Assembly: GCA_964563505.1 (NCBI GenBank)
Contig: CAZLXW010000003.1
Location: 1 to 64,000, forward strand
DNA length: 64,000 nt
Direction of reading: 5' to 3'
Origin: UBA1351 sp964563505
GTDB taxonomy: Bacteria; Bacillota; Clostridia; Lachnospirales; Vallitaleaceae
Shown: positions 26,201-34,909 of the stretch, piece after piece
Position numbering within the stretch: position 1 is the first letter of the stretch
How the letters are laid out: each line of letters begins with the position of its first letter
Notes under the pieces: model-generated
What the model was told of the DNA's origin: nothing
Seen by the model: only the letters and a program-made list of their open reading frames with translations
Database searches by the model: none
Translations under genes and position numbers: made by a program

Positions 26201-26878
26201 GTTTTGGCGAACGTAGTCTTCAAGAACACGGAAAAAGTCTGTTGTGTAAAGCTCTGCTACCGTTTCAATTTGTAACTTCTCAATGGCTTCTTCTAGCCAA
26301 GTATCCGGTTTTGGATGGCTCTTGGAGAACCGCTGGATCGTTAATATTAAATCGCGAATTTTCTGATCATCATTGCCATAAGCAAACGCTTCAATCACCC
26401 GTATGAATTCGGGCCTACCTTCTTCATAAGCTTCTTCTAATAAATCATCAAGTATTTCTTCTTTCATTAAAGCGAGTTCTGTTTCATTGCCGATGCGAAA
26501 ATTTGGATCTAGCTCCAAAAGATAATAATAGTTTTTCAAGATTTGCAAGCAAAAACTATGCAATGTCATGATATTCGCCGAGGCCATCATCGTCAGTTGC
26601 TTGACCAAGTGCTGCATCATTTGCTCATCGGTCGTCTCTTCAATCACTGACTCAATTGCCAAACTAATACGTTCCCGCATCTCGGCCGCTGCTGCATGGG
26701 TAAATGTCACGATTAAAAGTTGATCTACTGATATAGGATCATCGGGATTGGTAATCTTATGAATAATGCGTTCGACAAGGACTGCCGTTTTTCCAGACCC
26801 TGCCGCTGCCGAAACTAAAAGACTTCGTCCAGAATCCTCAATAATCTTTTTTTGTTCCTTTGTATATTTAAATGCCAT
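23270..26878 (-). CDS. addA: ATP-dependent helicase/nuclease subunit A
   Basis: A 1202-residue protein, the usual size for AddA. Walker A is SAAAGSGKT near residues 22-30, followed by UvrD-type helicase motifs (VDEYQDINEVQ, VGDVKQSIYKFR, MMSIHKSKGLEFP). The C-terminal nuclease site is seen in LVLVDYKTDYLEG. With AddB it forms the enzyme that resects double-strand breaks for recombination. AGGA precedes the ATG. In most Firmicutes addA directly follows addB; here addB is 12 kb away on the same strand. Confidence 0.95.
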   Translation of the reverse strand: MAFKYTKEQKKIIEDSGRSLLVSAAAGSGKTAVLVERIIHKITNPDDPISVDQLLIVTFTHAAAAEMRERISLAIESVIEETTDEQMMQHLVKQLTMMASANIMTLHSFCLQILKNYYYLLELDPNFRIGNETELALMKEEILDDLLEEAYEEGRPEFIRVIEAFAYGNDDQKIRDLILTIQRFSKSHPKPDTWLEEAIEKLQIETVAELYTTDFFRVLEDYVRQNLTIVQTMLPEIHELMALEGGPDKYKDTVSDLEHLLASYLTALEQEDMEALKAANRSLTIAPLSRKSKGYDKELAEEAKGLINQVKEILTSVDILCFDEEMSLEEAKVIAGDIQELVRLTQWFDQRFSEEKYDKGLIDFNDIEHFALALLYDEDSVSEIGKRYKKAFEEVLVDEYQDINEVQEAVIQAVSKQDKTKNLFMVGDVKQSIYKFRLARPEIFSGKYRRFFYDGDKVDEIKIDLSKNFRSRQEVLAFSNYIFEGIMSESVGDVNYDEKTRLNYGSINFSTPVIDDYRPEIMLIEDPKEGESKATIQAELVANKIKEIVNEGTLSVVDKNGELRRARYEDICLLMRSPSKSIDDIKDLFDQKGIPYATDVSTGYFEAIEVQVVLNLLMILDNPIQDIPLVSVLRAPFVGFNEQELLDIKKGNKDSSYYEALVLYQENHLEEDSKERPELMKKVDAFLNLYRRLKAESKYLELHELINHIYLETGYRNIVRFMDNGSQRMQNLDYLLQQSEVFESSSYKGVFNFVRYIEHMKKYKVDSPEPNYAVDDDNSVTMMSIHKSKGLEFPIVFILDLQKQFNEMDLRESVLLHQDLGMASDYIDIEARTKKKSVFTEAMRIKAKNELISEELRILYVGLTRAKEKLYLIGTTPDYDKTIQGMTEKYHTYFKSAIPSVLVQKARSYMDLILMRCVAQGSDLYTINKVEYSEIIEQEAFYQLSQEEEKSELKDLLLQSTQKQDQWADEIKRYEEAVYKPYAYEASTKKYLSMSVSEIKRKHQAIQMEEDQWAHEQLIKSAEEPIPEFMQESDSIKQEGARYGTLIHLVLSKLDFSRAWTKTELEVFVKAMVDKKIITPNDGKRISIPALEQFVASSIYQRILAIDAIDIHREQPFVLQINDEGDLRMIQGVIDLYFVEGDELVLVDYKTDYLEGQDASTLIERYGLQLDYYKQALERITGKPVKETMIYSFSINKSILIE

Positions 26879-26978
26879 AGCGCTTTCCTATCTCCTCTTT
26901 TGTGCTATTATTCTTCCACCTTCTCTTATTGTAGTACAAGTTTGTCGGAAATTCCATATACAGTTTTATGCAATAGTT

Positions 26979-26987
26979 TGGTATAAT
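26979..26987 (+). promoter_or_regulatory. Extended -10 promoter of pyk
   Basis: TGG followed by TATAAT (26982-26987) makes an extended -10 box, 32 bases before the start codon. The -35 region is weak. Confidence 0.45.
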
Positions 26988-27019
26988 AGAAGTGAATTCA
27001 TAAATCAGAGGAGGTTAAG

Positions 27020-28438
27020 ATGAATAAAACAAAGATTATATGTACAATTGGCCCCGCAAGTGATACAAAAGAAACCTTTACACAGCTCGTTAAGAGTGGC
27101 CTAAGTGTCGCTCGACTCAATTTATCTCATGGTAATCAAGAGTATTATAAAAAAATAATCAGTATGATTAACGAAGTGCGTGAGGAACTCAGTATTCCTG
27201 TTGCTATACTTATGGACACACGTGGTCCTGAGATTCGTACCAAAAAATTCGTTGGAGGTTCTGTAGAACTTATTGCAGGTAAACAGGTTCGCATCACTTA
27301 TGGTGATTTTGAGGGAAGTGCAGAAAAGTTCTGTGTGACCTATCCAACACTTCATGAAGATATTCAAGTTGGTGGTGCTATCCTCATTGACGATGGTTTG
27401 ATTGAGCTTGAGGTCTTAGCAATTGAGGATAAAGATGTGATTTGTGTTGTTAAAAATGGCGGTATTGTAAAAAACCGTAAAGGTGTCAATATACCTAACA
27501 TCCATCTAAATCTTCCTGCATTAACTGCAGCTGATGAAGCCGACCTTATTTTCGGAATTGAAAACGATATTGATTTTGTTGCTGCATCCTTTGTTCGAAC
27601 AGGAACAGATATTCAAGTCATCCGTGATCATCTCAACAAAAATGGCGGTCAAAGTGTAAAGATTGTCTCAAAGATCGAATCGCAAGAAGGTATTGATAAT
27701 ATTGATGCCATTATTGATATGTCTGACGGAATTATGGTTGCCCGTGGTGATCTTGGTGTCGAGACGCCTCCTGAAGCCATTCCGCATATTCAAAAACTTA
27801 TTGTCAAAAAATGTAATGAAGCCGATATTCCGGTCATTATTGCAACGCAAATGTTAGACTCGATGCAGAAAAATCCCCGTCCAACCCGTGCTGAAGTCTC
27901 TGATGTTGCCAATGCAATTTTAGACGGAACCGATGCAATTATGCTTTCCGGGGAATCTGCTGCCGGCAAATATCCCATTGAATCTGTTCGATCCATGCGA
28001 AGAATTGCTGAAGTTGCTGAGACGACTATGGACTATCAAAACTTATTTACAAAAATTGTGAATCGCCGTGAAAAATCCGTAACAAACTCTGTAAGCCATG
28101 CTTCCTGTTCAACAGCCATGCAGCTAAATGCAAAAGCAATCATCTGCCCGACTTACTCAGGAAGTACAGCAAAACTTATAAGTATGTATCGCCCGAATGT
28201 TCCTATTATTGCAACAACATCAAATCCAAAAGTTCAACGCCAATTGATGCTTAATTGGGGTGTGCTTCCACTTATTATGGAACAACAAACTTCATCAGAT
28301 ATCTTGTTCTATAAATCTGTTGAAAAAACAAAAAGTCTAGGACTTGTTAAATCTGGTGACCTTGTTGTCATCACTGCCGGTGTTCCTCTTGGCATTACAG
28401 GAAAAACAAATCTCATGAAAGTTCAAGAAGTCGATTAA
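27020..28438 (+). CDS. pyk: Pyruvate kinase
   Basis: A 472-residue glycolytic enzyme that makes pyruvate and ATP from phosphoenolpyruvate and ADP. Family motifs are clear: TIGPAS, ARLNLSHG, MDTRGPEIRT, IVSKIESQEGIDN and VARGDLGVETP. It lacks the extra C-terminal PEP-utiliser domain found in Bacillus enzymes. GAGGAGG precedes the ATG. It faces pgmB and ends in a hairpin terminator. Confidence 0.95.
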   Translation: MNKTKIICTIGPASDTKETFTQLVKSGLSVARLNLSHGNQEYYKKIISMINEVREELSIPVAILMDTRGPEIRTKKFVGGSVELIAGKQVRITYGDFEGSAEKFCVTYPTLHEDIQVGGAILIDDGLIELEVLAIEDKDVICVVKNGGIVKNRKGVNIPNIHLNLPALTAADEADLIFGIENDIDFVAASFVRTGTDIQVIRDHLNKNGGQSVKIVSKIESQEGIDNIDAIIDMSDGIMVARGDLGVETPPEAIPHIQKLIVKKCNEADIPVIIATQMLDSMQKNPRPTRAEVSDVANAILDGTDAIMLSGESAAGKYPIESVRSMRRIAEVAETTMDYQNLFTKIVNRREKSVTNSVSHASCSTAMQLNAKAIICPTYSGSTAKLISMYRPNVPIIATTSNPKVQRQLMLNWGVLPLIMEQQTSSDILFYKSVEKTKSLGLVKSGDLVVITAGVPLGITGKTNLMKVQEVD

Positions 28439-28450
28439 ATTCCAACAAAA

Positions 28451-28475
28451 AAGTCCCGAACTCGGGACTTTTTTT
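28451..28475. terminator. Bidirectional intrinsic terminator between pyk and pgmB
   Basis: AAGTCCCG and CGGGACTT (8 base pairs, loop AACT) with an A-run before and a T-run after. It serves pyk and probably the convergent pgmB. Confidence 0.8.
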
Positions 28476-28504
28476 ATTTTCATTTATACTCGTGGTCAAA
28501 ATGA

Positions 28505-29146
28505 TTAATCCAACAAGTCGATAATATTCACTTCACTCAAATCTTTTGCTCGATAATCGGCATCTGGAGAGTCAATCGCAGAACCGACTGCAAGCGATTT
28601 CATACCGGCTGCTTTGGCCGCTTCAATCCCAGCATATGCATCTTCAACAACTAAACATTCTTCTGGTGGCATTCCAAGTTTTTCCGCTGCAAGTAAAAAC
28701 ACTTCCGGATCTGGCTTGCTTCTTGTAATATCATTCCCATCGGCAACAGCATCAAAGGTGTCACTCATACCAATATACTCAAGAATTCTCGGTGTGTTTC
28801 GACTTGACGAACCAATAGCTATTTTAATCTCTTTTGCTCTAAGATTTGCTATGGTTGCTTCAACACCCGGTAAAATATCCGCTTCTGATAATTCATGAAG
28901 TAACTTAATATATGTTGCATTTTTTTCATCCAAAAATTCTTGTTTTTCTTCTTCTGAATATGCATTGGTTGCATTTTCAAGAATTATGCTTAAGCTCTCA
29001 TAACGACTAACACCTCTTAGTCGTTCATTTATCTCTCGGCTAAATGGTATTTGTAAACGTTTTGCCAATTGCATCCATGCTTGGAAGTGAAATTCATCTG
29101 TTGATACGATAACTCCATCTAAATCAAATATTACTGCTTTTATCAT
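28505..29146 (-). CDS. pgmB: Beta-phosphoglucomutase
   Basis: A 213-residue HAD-superfamily enzyme. The nucleophile motif is IFDLDGVIVST (aspartates 8 and 10), followed by the cap with FHFQAWMQLAKRL and LRGVSRYESLSIIL, which is diagnostic of beta-phosphoglucomutase. Further motifs are IAIGSSSRNTP and SKPDPEVFLLAAEKLG. It turns beta-glucose 1-phosphate to glucose 6-phosphate, normally downstream of maltose or trehalose phosphorylase; no such gene is in the window. AAGGAGG precedes the ATG. Confidence 0.9.
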   Translation of the reverse strand: MIKAVIFDLDGVIVSTDEFHFQAWMQLAKRLQIPFSREINERLRGVSRYESLSIILENATNAYSEEEKQEFLDEKNATYIKLLHELSEADILPGVEATIANLRAKEIKIAIGSSSRNTPRILEYIGMSDTFDAVADGNDITRSKPDPEVFLLAAEKLGMPPEECLVVEDAYAGIEAAKAAGMKSLAVGSAIDSPDADYRAKDLSEVNIIDLLD

Positions 29147-29198
29147 AACTGCCTCCTTGTACTATCTTTTCTAATCTATTTCTTTTTTGTTTATATCT

Positions 29199-29227
29199 AT
29201 TATACCCGATAGCGCTTTGGACAACAA
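29199..29227 (-). promoter_or_regulatory. Promoter of pgmB
   Basis: Minus strand: TTGTTG (29222-29227), 17-base spacer, TATAAT (29199-29204), about 50 bases before the start codon. Confidence 0.5.
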
Positions 29228-29244
29228 GACCTATCCTTAAGTCA

Positions 29245-29274
29245 TTGACCATATCTTCTTACCTATGCTAAAAT
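29245..29274 (+). promoter_or_regulatory. Promoter of the acetyl esterase gene
   Basis: TTGACC (29245-29250), 18-base spacer, TAAAAT (29269-29274) with an extending TGC before it. It is back-to-back with the pgmB promoter. Confidence 0.5.
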
Positions 29275-29327
29275 AAATTAAACATAATTCTAACATTACA
29301 AACAATGATAAAATTAGGAGGTTTTAT

Positions 29328-30284
29328 ATGCCATTAATTGATATGCCACTTAGCGAATTAAAAATCTACAATGGTGCCATGAGCAAACCAAAAGATTTTG
29401 ACTCCTTCTGGGATGATGCTCTCGCTTCTTTAGACTCCATCGATTTAGATCTTTCGATTACAGAAGCTGATTTTCAAGTCCCTTTTGCACGGTGCTATGA
29501 TGTCTATTATAACGGAACTGACGGTGCACGAATTTATGCAAAAATGGTAAAACCAATCACCATTCAAGAAAAAGTTCCCGCTGTATTACGCTTCCATGGT
29601 TACACCGGCGATTCCGGTGATTGGACAGGATTACTGAATTACGCAGCTGCCGGTATGATTGCACTAGCTATGGATTGCCGTGGTCAAGGCGGTAAATCAA
29701 CTGATTTCAGTCAAGTAAAGGGCGGAACACTTTATGGATTCATTATGAAAGGGGTTGAATCCGGCAAGGATTCCCTATATTTCAAACATGTTTTCTTGGA
29801 CACCGTACTTCTTGCCCGTATTGCTCTTAATATGGATGACGTTGATTCCAAGCGTTTATATGCTTGTGGAGCTAGTCAAGGTGGCGCACTCACACTTGCT
29901 TGTGCCTCTTTAGAACCTCGCGTGAGTAAACTTATCCCTGCCTATCCTTTTTTATGTGACTATCGTCGAGTTTGGGATTTAGATCTTGCAAAAGACGCTT
30001 ATGTCGGACTCCGAGAATATTTCCGTCACTTTGATCCACGCCATGAACGTGAAGAGGAGTTTTTTAACACCTTAAGTTATATCGATTTACAATTTTTAGC
30101 CTCTCGAATTCAAGGGGACGTACTGATGGCAACAGGACTTATGGATACCATCTGTCCGCCATCTACGCAATTTGCCGCTTACAATAAAATAAAAAGTCCT
30201 AAAAAAATGGACATCTACCCCGACTTTGGTCACGAACGTCTTCCCGACCACAATGACCGCGAACTCGCCTTCTTACTCTCCTAA
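29328..30284 (+). CDS. Acetylxylan esterase / cephalosporin-C deacetylase family (CE7)
   Basis: A 318-residue alpha/beta hydrolase of the carbohydrate esterase family 7. The start MPLIDMPLSELKIYNGAM with KPKDFDSFWDDAL, the oxyanion region RFHGYTGDSGDW, the nucleophile elbow CGASQGGAL and the catalytic histidine in DFGHERLPD match the family. No signal peptide is present, so it works inside the cell on imported acetylated sugars or oligosaccharides. AGGAGG precedes the ATG. It is followed by a 144-base inverted repeat that may act as its terminator or as a separate RNA. Confidence 0.85.
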   Translation: MPLIDMPLSELKIYNGAMSKPKDFDSFWDDALASLDSIDLDLSITEADFQVPFARCYDVYYNGTDGARIYAKMVKPITIQEKVPAVLRFHGYTGDSGDWTGLLNYAAAGMIALAMDCRGQGGKSTDFSQVKGGTLYGFIMKGVESGKDSLYFKHVFLDTVLLARIALNMDDVDSKRLYACGASQGGALTLACASLEPRVSKLIPAYPFLCDYRRVWDLDLAKDAYVGLREYFRHFDPRHEREEEFFNTLSYIDLQFLASRIQGDVLMATGLMDTICPPSTQFAAYNKIKSPKKMDIYPDFGHERLPDHNDRELAFLLS

Positions 30285-30327
30285 AAATTTTAGTATCGAA
30301 AGCAGAGTGAGAATCGGCGACAACGAT

Positions 30328-30472
30328 AAAAAGGCGTGGACCCTCATGAATACATGGGAATTCCGGTCACTGGAACATATAGGATTTACTGCCTAAAACA
30401 AGGTTTTAGGTGGGAAGTCCTGCATGTTTCTGTGTCCGGCGCTCCCACTTCATGAGGGTCCACGCCTTTTTT
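30328..30472 (+). ncRNA. Long rod-like hairpin, candidate noncoding RNA or terminator
   Basis: The outer arm of 23 base pairs is perfect: five A, then GGCGTGGACC... at 30333-30350, pairing with 30449-30466 and the T-run to 30471. Inside, GGGA with TCCC (30356-30359/30443-30446), CCGG with CCGG (30363-30366/30436-30439), a 16-position helix (30372-30387/30415-30430), and CCTAAAAC with GTTTTAGG (30392-30410, loop AAG) continue the rod. Several pairs are G-U only on the plus strand, which favours a plus-strand transcript. It ends at the atpD stop codon. It is not a recognised RNA family; the exact function is unknown. Confidence 0.45.
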
Positions 30473-31085
30473 ATTTCTTCATCGATTTAATCATCTTTAG
30501 ACGCGTGAATTCTTCACGCTCTTTTTCTTCTAAGGCGTTACTAATGTCTTTGGTCAGTTTTTCATAACGGGGTATCATGACATTTTGAAGGGCATTAGCC
30601 CTTTTTTGGGTTCGTTTAATATTTATTGCCAATCGATAGATGGCATTTTCGACTTCGGCTAATAAAAGCGTCAGTTGCTTTACTTTTAAAAATTTTTCAT
30701 AGGCTTCATCCAAGGAGATCGTCGTTCTAGCAAAACCATATTCCGGCTCAATTTCTTTTTTGATCTCACCGATAATCGGAATCTCCACCCCCATAATGGA
30801 GCGGACTTTTATAACAATCTGGTCTTCAAGTTCGACGGCTTTACTGATTTGTTCCACTGTGTTGATACCAATAGTTATATTTGCCGTCTGAAGGGCTTTA
30901 TAGGCTTCTGAAAAGGTTGTACCAATTTGCTCTTGTATTTCCTTGGCCTGGTCAATTAATGTCATCATTTCGCGCACCAGGATATTTCTCTTTTTATCCA
31001 AAAGATCATAGCCCTGTTTTGACAGGCCCAAACGACTTTTTGAAAGCATCAAGTTTCCTTTTGTGGGAAATAGTGTTGCATCCAT
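30471..31085 (-). CDS. atpD: V-type ATP synthase subunit D
   Basis: A 204-residue coiled-coil protein, the central rotor stalk of the V/A-type ATPase. Typical start: LFPTKGNLMLSKSRLGLSKQGYDLLDKKRNILVREM; typical end: RLAINIKRTQKRANALQNVMIPRYEKLTKDISNALEEKEREEFTRLKMIK. It is the last gene of the operon, after subunit B with two bases between. Its stop codon abuts a long inverted repeat. Confidence 0.95.
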   Translation of the reverse strand: MDATLFPTKGNLMLSKSRLGLSKQGYDLLDKKRNILVREMMTLIDQAKEIQEQIGTTFSEAYKALQTANITIGINTVEQISKAVELEDQIVIKVRSIMGVEIPIIGEIKKEIEPEYGFARTTISLDEAYEKFLKVKQLTLLLAEVENAIYRLAINIKRTQKRANALQNVMIPRYEKLTKDISNALEEKEREEFTRLKMIKSMKK

Positions 31086-31087
31086 GA

Positions 31088-32488
31088 CTAATCACGTCCT
31101 TTTTTTCTTGGTTGATAATAGCGATCTAATAAATCATCATCTAAACGATCCAATTCATTTCTTGGTAAGATTCCCAATAATTCCCAGCCAAGATCAAGAG
31201 TTACTTCCATAAATCGGTTTTCATCAACGTCTTGGCTTACAAATCGTTCTTCAAACTCATAGCCGAAATTCATGTAAAGCTGATCAATCTCAGATAGTTC
31301 ATCTTCGCCGATAACCGAGGCCAAGGCTTTGACTTCCTGCACATGAGCATAAGATGCAAAAAGCTGATTTGCAATCTGCGGATGATCCTTGCGGGTAAAT
31401 CCTTCGCCGATACCGTCTTTCATGAGCCGCGATAAGGACGGCAAAACGATAATCGGTGGATAGATTCCTTTTTGATGCAAGGCACGGTCAAGAACAATCT
31501 GTCCTTCTGTAATATAGCCGGTTAAGTCCGGTATCGGGTGGGTTATATCATCATTAGGCATAGTCAGTATAGGAATCTGGGTAATCGAACCTTCACGATC
31601 ACTTAACATACCGGCACGCTCATATAATGATGCCAAATCAGAATACATATATCCCGGGAAACCTTTACGACTAGGTATCTCACCTTTTGAGGAAGATATT
31701 TCACGTAAAGCTTCACAATACGCGGTCATATCTGTCATAATAACCAGTACATGCATATTCAGTTCAAAGGCCAAGTATTCTGCAGCTGTTAATGCACACC
31801 TTGGTGTGACGACACGCTCAATGACTGGATCATTGGCTAGATTTAAAAACATACTTACCTTTTCTAAAACGCCACTTTCTTCAAAGCTACGTTTAAAATA
31901 GTCGGCAACATCATTTTTTACGCCCATTGCTGCAAATACAATAGCAAAGTTATCCGCTTCTTCACTAGAATCAATAGCTAACTGAGCTTGACTGGCAATC
32001 TGAACTGCCAGTATATCATGTGGAAGACCGTTACCGGAAAATACCGGAAGCTTTTGGCCTCGAATCAATGTTGTTAATCCATCGATTGCTGAGACACCCG
32101 TTTGAATATAGTTTCTCGGATATTTTCTGGCAATGGGATTAATCGGCGCCCCGTTTATATCCCATCGAACGTCAGGAGAAATCGCTCCAAGTCCATCAAT
32201 AGGTTGACCTTTTCCGTCCATTGTTCGTCCCAAGATTTCACTTGATAAAGGTAGCATCAGAGGTGTTCCCCGTAAACTCGTTCGTGTATTTGTTCGAGAT
32301 ATTCCGGACGTTCCTTCAAAGACCTGAACTACGGCTAATTCACCTTGAATTTCAATGACTCGGCCAACTTTTGTTCGTCCGTCCTCAAGTTTTATATCAA
32401 CCATTTCTTCATAAGATGCATCCTTTACGCCTTCTAGGATGATCAGTGAACCATTGACTTCTTTAACACCTAAATATTCGATTCTCAT
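31088..32488 (-). CDS. atpB: V-type ATP synthase subunit B
   Basis: A 466-residue noncatalytic nucleotide subunit. Family motifs: GRTMDGKGQPIDG, FSGNGLPHDILAVQIASQAQ (no full Walker A, as expected), and the C-terminal half PLSRLMKDGIGEGFTRKDH. It alternates with subunit A in the hexameric head. Its ATG overlaps the stop of atpA by four bases. Confidence 0.95.
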   Translation of the reverse strand: MRIEYLGVKEVNGSLIILEGVKDASYEEMVDIKLEDGRTKVGRVIEIQGELAVVQVFEGTSGISRTNTRTSLRGTPLMLPLSSEILGRTMDGKGQPIDGLGAISPDVRWDINGAPINPIARKYPRNYIQTGVSAIDGLTTLIRGQKLPVFSGNGLPHDILAVQIASQAQLAIDSSEEADNFAIVFAAMGVKNDVADYFKRSFEESGVLEKVSMFLNLANDPVIERVVTPRCALTAAEYLAFELNMHVLVIMTDMTAYCEALREISSSKGEIPSRKGFPGYMYSDLASLYERAGMLSDREGSITQIPILTMPNDDITHPIPDLTGYITEGQIVLDRALHQKGIYPPIIVLPSLSRLMKDGIGEGFTRKDHPQIANQLFASYAHVQEVKALASVIGEDELSEIDQLYMNFGYEFEERFVSQDVDENRFMEVTLDLGWELLGILPRNELDRLDDDLLDRYYQPRKKGRD

Positions 32489-34284
32489 TCTTTAATCACC
32501 CTCTCAAAGCCTTTATAACTGTCGTTTACTTGAGTAAATGCCTTCTCAATTTTCATCTTCAATTCATCAAACGGTGTAAAGTTCTCATTATCAATCGTAT
32601 ACTTCATCTTAACTAAATCATCAAAGATTCCTGTTTTACGTATTTGAGATACTGGGATTCCCCGGGCAACGATGGGTTTTGATACATCATATAAAAACAT
32701 AATAATTTCCATCATTTTAAACTGTTTTTCCATTGGTACAAAGGTATCCACATCATGGAATGCATTTTGCTGTAAAAAACCTAACCGAATCAATTTGGTA
32801 ATCTCTAAAATCAATTTTTGTTCTTCCGGCAAGATGTCAGCACCAATGAGCTTTACAATCTCCATCAATTTGTCTTCTTCTTGTAACAAACTCAACATTT
32901 TTTTACGTACGGTCATAAAGTCCGGAGTCACATTGGTATCAAACCATGGTTTAAGTTCATTGATGTATTCACTGTAACTAGTCAACCAATGAATGGCCGG
33001 ATAATGACGTGAATATGCTAAGTTACGATCTAATGCCCAAAAGCATCGTATGAATCGTTTGGTATTTTGCGTCACCGGTTCACTAAAGTCTCCACCTTGA
33101 GGAGAAACAGCACCAATAATACTCACTGAACCCTCTTGACTATTTAATGTTTCTACAAATCCTGCACGTTCATAAAATTGGGATAAACGCGACGGTAAAT
33201 ATGCAGGAAAGCCTTCTTCTGCAGGCATTTCTTCCAATCGCCCGGATATTTCACGCAATGCTTCTGCCCACCGCGACGTTGAGTCTGCCATAATAGCCAC
33301 ATGATATCCCATATCCCGATAATATTCTGCAATTGTAATCCCTGTATAAATCGACGCTTCTCTAGCTGCTACCGGCATATTCGAGGTATTTGCAATCAAT
33401 ACCGTTCGTTCCATGAGTGGTTTTCCGGACTTTGGATCAATTAACTTCGGAAAATCTTCGAGAACTTCGGTAATCTCATTTCCACGCTCACCACAGCCAA
33501 TATAGACAATAATGTCTGCATCCGACCATTTTGCCAACTGATGTTGTGTCATCGTCTTGCCTGTTCCAAAACCGCCGGGAATTGCCGCTGTTCCGCCTTT
33601 AGGTATAGGAAATAATGTATCAATAATTCGTTGTCCTGTAATAAGCGGCTGATCTAAGCGTTTACGTTTGGAAAAGGGTCTAGGGTCTCGAACCGGCCAA
33701 TATTGGACAAGTGTTAACTCAATAATTTCATCATAGGCATCTTTGATTTTCACAATACAATCTAATATTTTATGATTACCTTCCTTAACAACCTCAACAA
33801 CTTCCCCTTCTAAATGGGGGTGTAACATAATTTTATGATTGACTAACTCTGTTTCTTGAACGGTCGCATAGGTTATTCCACCTTCTAAGTAGTCGCCTAC
33901 TTGTACCTTTGGTTTAACATACCAATCTCTCTGGGTATCTAAATTGGGTGTATCAATACCTCGACCAATAAAAGATCCGGTTTTTTCAAAAAGTTTTTCT
34001 AGTGGTCGCTCAATTCCATCAAAAACACCACCGATAATTCCCGGTCCTAACATCAGTGATAGGGGCGCACCTGTGGAGTAGATGGGTTCTCCGGCTTTGA
34101 GTCCGGTGGTTGATTCATACACTTGAATAATCGTATTGTTTGGGTCGATACCGATGACTTCGCCAATAAGTTTCATCTCACCGACATAGACCATCTCCAT
34201 CATACCTAAATCTTTAGTTTTATTGACAGTTACTACCGGTCCGTTAATTCCGGAAATAATACCTTTTTGCTCCACTTTAGTCAC
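32485..34284 (-). CDS. atpA: V-type ATP synthase catalytic subunit A
   Basis: A 599-residue catalytic subunit. The Walker A is IPGGFGTGKTM (family: GPFGSGKT) and the family insertion of about 90 residues (KVQVGDYLEGGITYATVQE) is present, setting it apart from F-type beta. It hydrolyses or makes ATP in the head of the rotary enzyme. It overlaps subunit E by eight bases and subunit B by four. Direction of the enzyme in this anaerobe (ion pumping or ATP synthesis) cannot be read from sequence. Confidence 0.95.
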   Translation of the reverse strand: MTKVEQKGIISGINGPVVTVNKTKDLGMMEMVYVGEMKLIGEVIGIDPNNTIIQVYESTTGLKAGEPIYSTGAPLSLMLGPGIIGGVFDGIERPLEKLFEKTGSFIGRGIDTPNLDTQRDWYVKPKVQVGDYLEGGITYATVQETELVNHKIMLHPHLEGEVVEVVKEGNHKILDCIVKIKDAYDEIIELTLVQYWPVRDPRPFSKRKRLDQPLITGQRIIDTLFPIPKGGTAAIPGGFGTGKTMTQHQLAKWSDADIIVYIGCGERGNEITEVLEDFPKLIDPKSGKPLMERTVLIANTSNMPVAAREASIYTGITIAEYYRDMGYHVAIMADSTSRWAEALREISGRLEEMPAEEGFPAYLPSRLSQFYERAGFVETLNSQEGSVSIIGAVSPQGGDFSEPVTQNTKRFIRCFWALDRNLAYSRHYPAIHWLTSYSEYINELKPWFDTNVTPDFMTVRKKMLSLLQEEDKLMEIVKLIGADILPEEQKLILEITKLIRLGFLQQNAFHDVDTFVPMEKQFKMMEIIMFLYDVSKPIVARGIPVSQIRKTGIFDDLVKMKYTIDNENFTPFDELKMKIEKAFTQVNDSYKGFERVIKE

Positions 34285-34900
34285 CTACTTTATCTTCAAT
34301 TTGAATTTCACAATACTGTAAAAAATCTGCTCTTTCTTCTTCGAGTCGCTTTGCATAGCTATCATCAATAAACACATTTTTCGTTTTATTTAAGAGTTTA
34401 CATCCACCAAACATTTCAATATGTTTACGTTCGATTAAAACCTGATGTTCCGGATAGCGTTCTTGTAAAAAACGATAGAGTTCTTTGTCCTTATAATTAA
34501 TGTAAATAACGTAGTCCCCTTGGCCCATATAGTCCATGTGTGTATTGATTTTTTCTATAAGTTCGTCTTTGTATCCTTCAGTTTTCGTATGGGCTTCGAG
34601 TCGCTTTTTTGCCTGCGTAAAAACTTCATCAATAATATTTTTACGTCCATTAAGAAGCGCCACCTTATTTTTCATTAAAGTCTTCGAAATGACTTCATTT
34701 TTTTCTCGGTCAATATCTTTCAATCCTGTTTGTATTATTTCATACGCAGCCTCTAGATACTCCAATTCTTTTTTTTCGTATTCTGTTTTAAGTCGCTTGT
34801 CTTGTTCTAATTCAATTTGACTTTTTTGCTCAGCAACTCCTGACATGATTTCACTTGTAAAATGTTCAAGCTTGATCATTTCATTACTCATTTTATTCAC
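34277..34900 (-). CDS. atpE: V-type ATP synthase subunit E
   Basis: A 207-residue peripheral-stalk protein. Its N-terminal half is a long charged helix (IELEQDKRLKTEYEKKELEYLEAAYEII) and its C-terminal half a globular domain (YVIYINYKDKELYRFLQERYP; FGGCKLLNKTKNVFIDDSYAKRLEEERADFL), as in NtpE. It pairs with subunit G to hold the head still. It overlaps atpA. Confidence 0.85.
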   Translation of the reverse strand: MNKMSNEMIKLEHFTSEIMSGVAEQKSQIELEQDKRLKTEYEKKELEYLEAAYEIIQTGLKDIDREKNEVISKTLMKNKVALLNGRKNIIDEVFTQAKKRLEAHTKTEGYKDELIEKINTHMDYMGQGDYVIYINYKDKELYRFLQERYPEHQVLIERKHIEMFGGCKLLNKTKNVFIDDSYAKRLEEERADFLQYCEIQIEDKVGD

Positions 34901-34909
34901 CTCTTAACC

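Noticed and set aside
30328..30472. Rod-like hairpin as 6S RNA or SRP RNA
   Set aside because: No large central bubble as in 6S RNA, and no SRP domain IV tetraloop or symmetric loop sequence.
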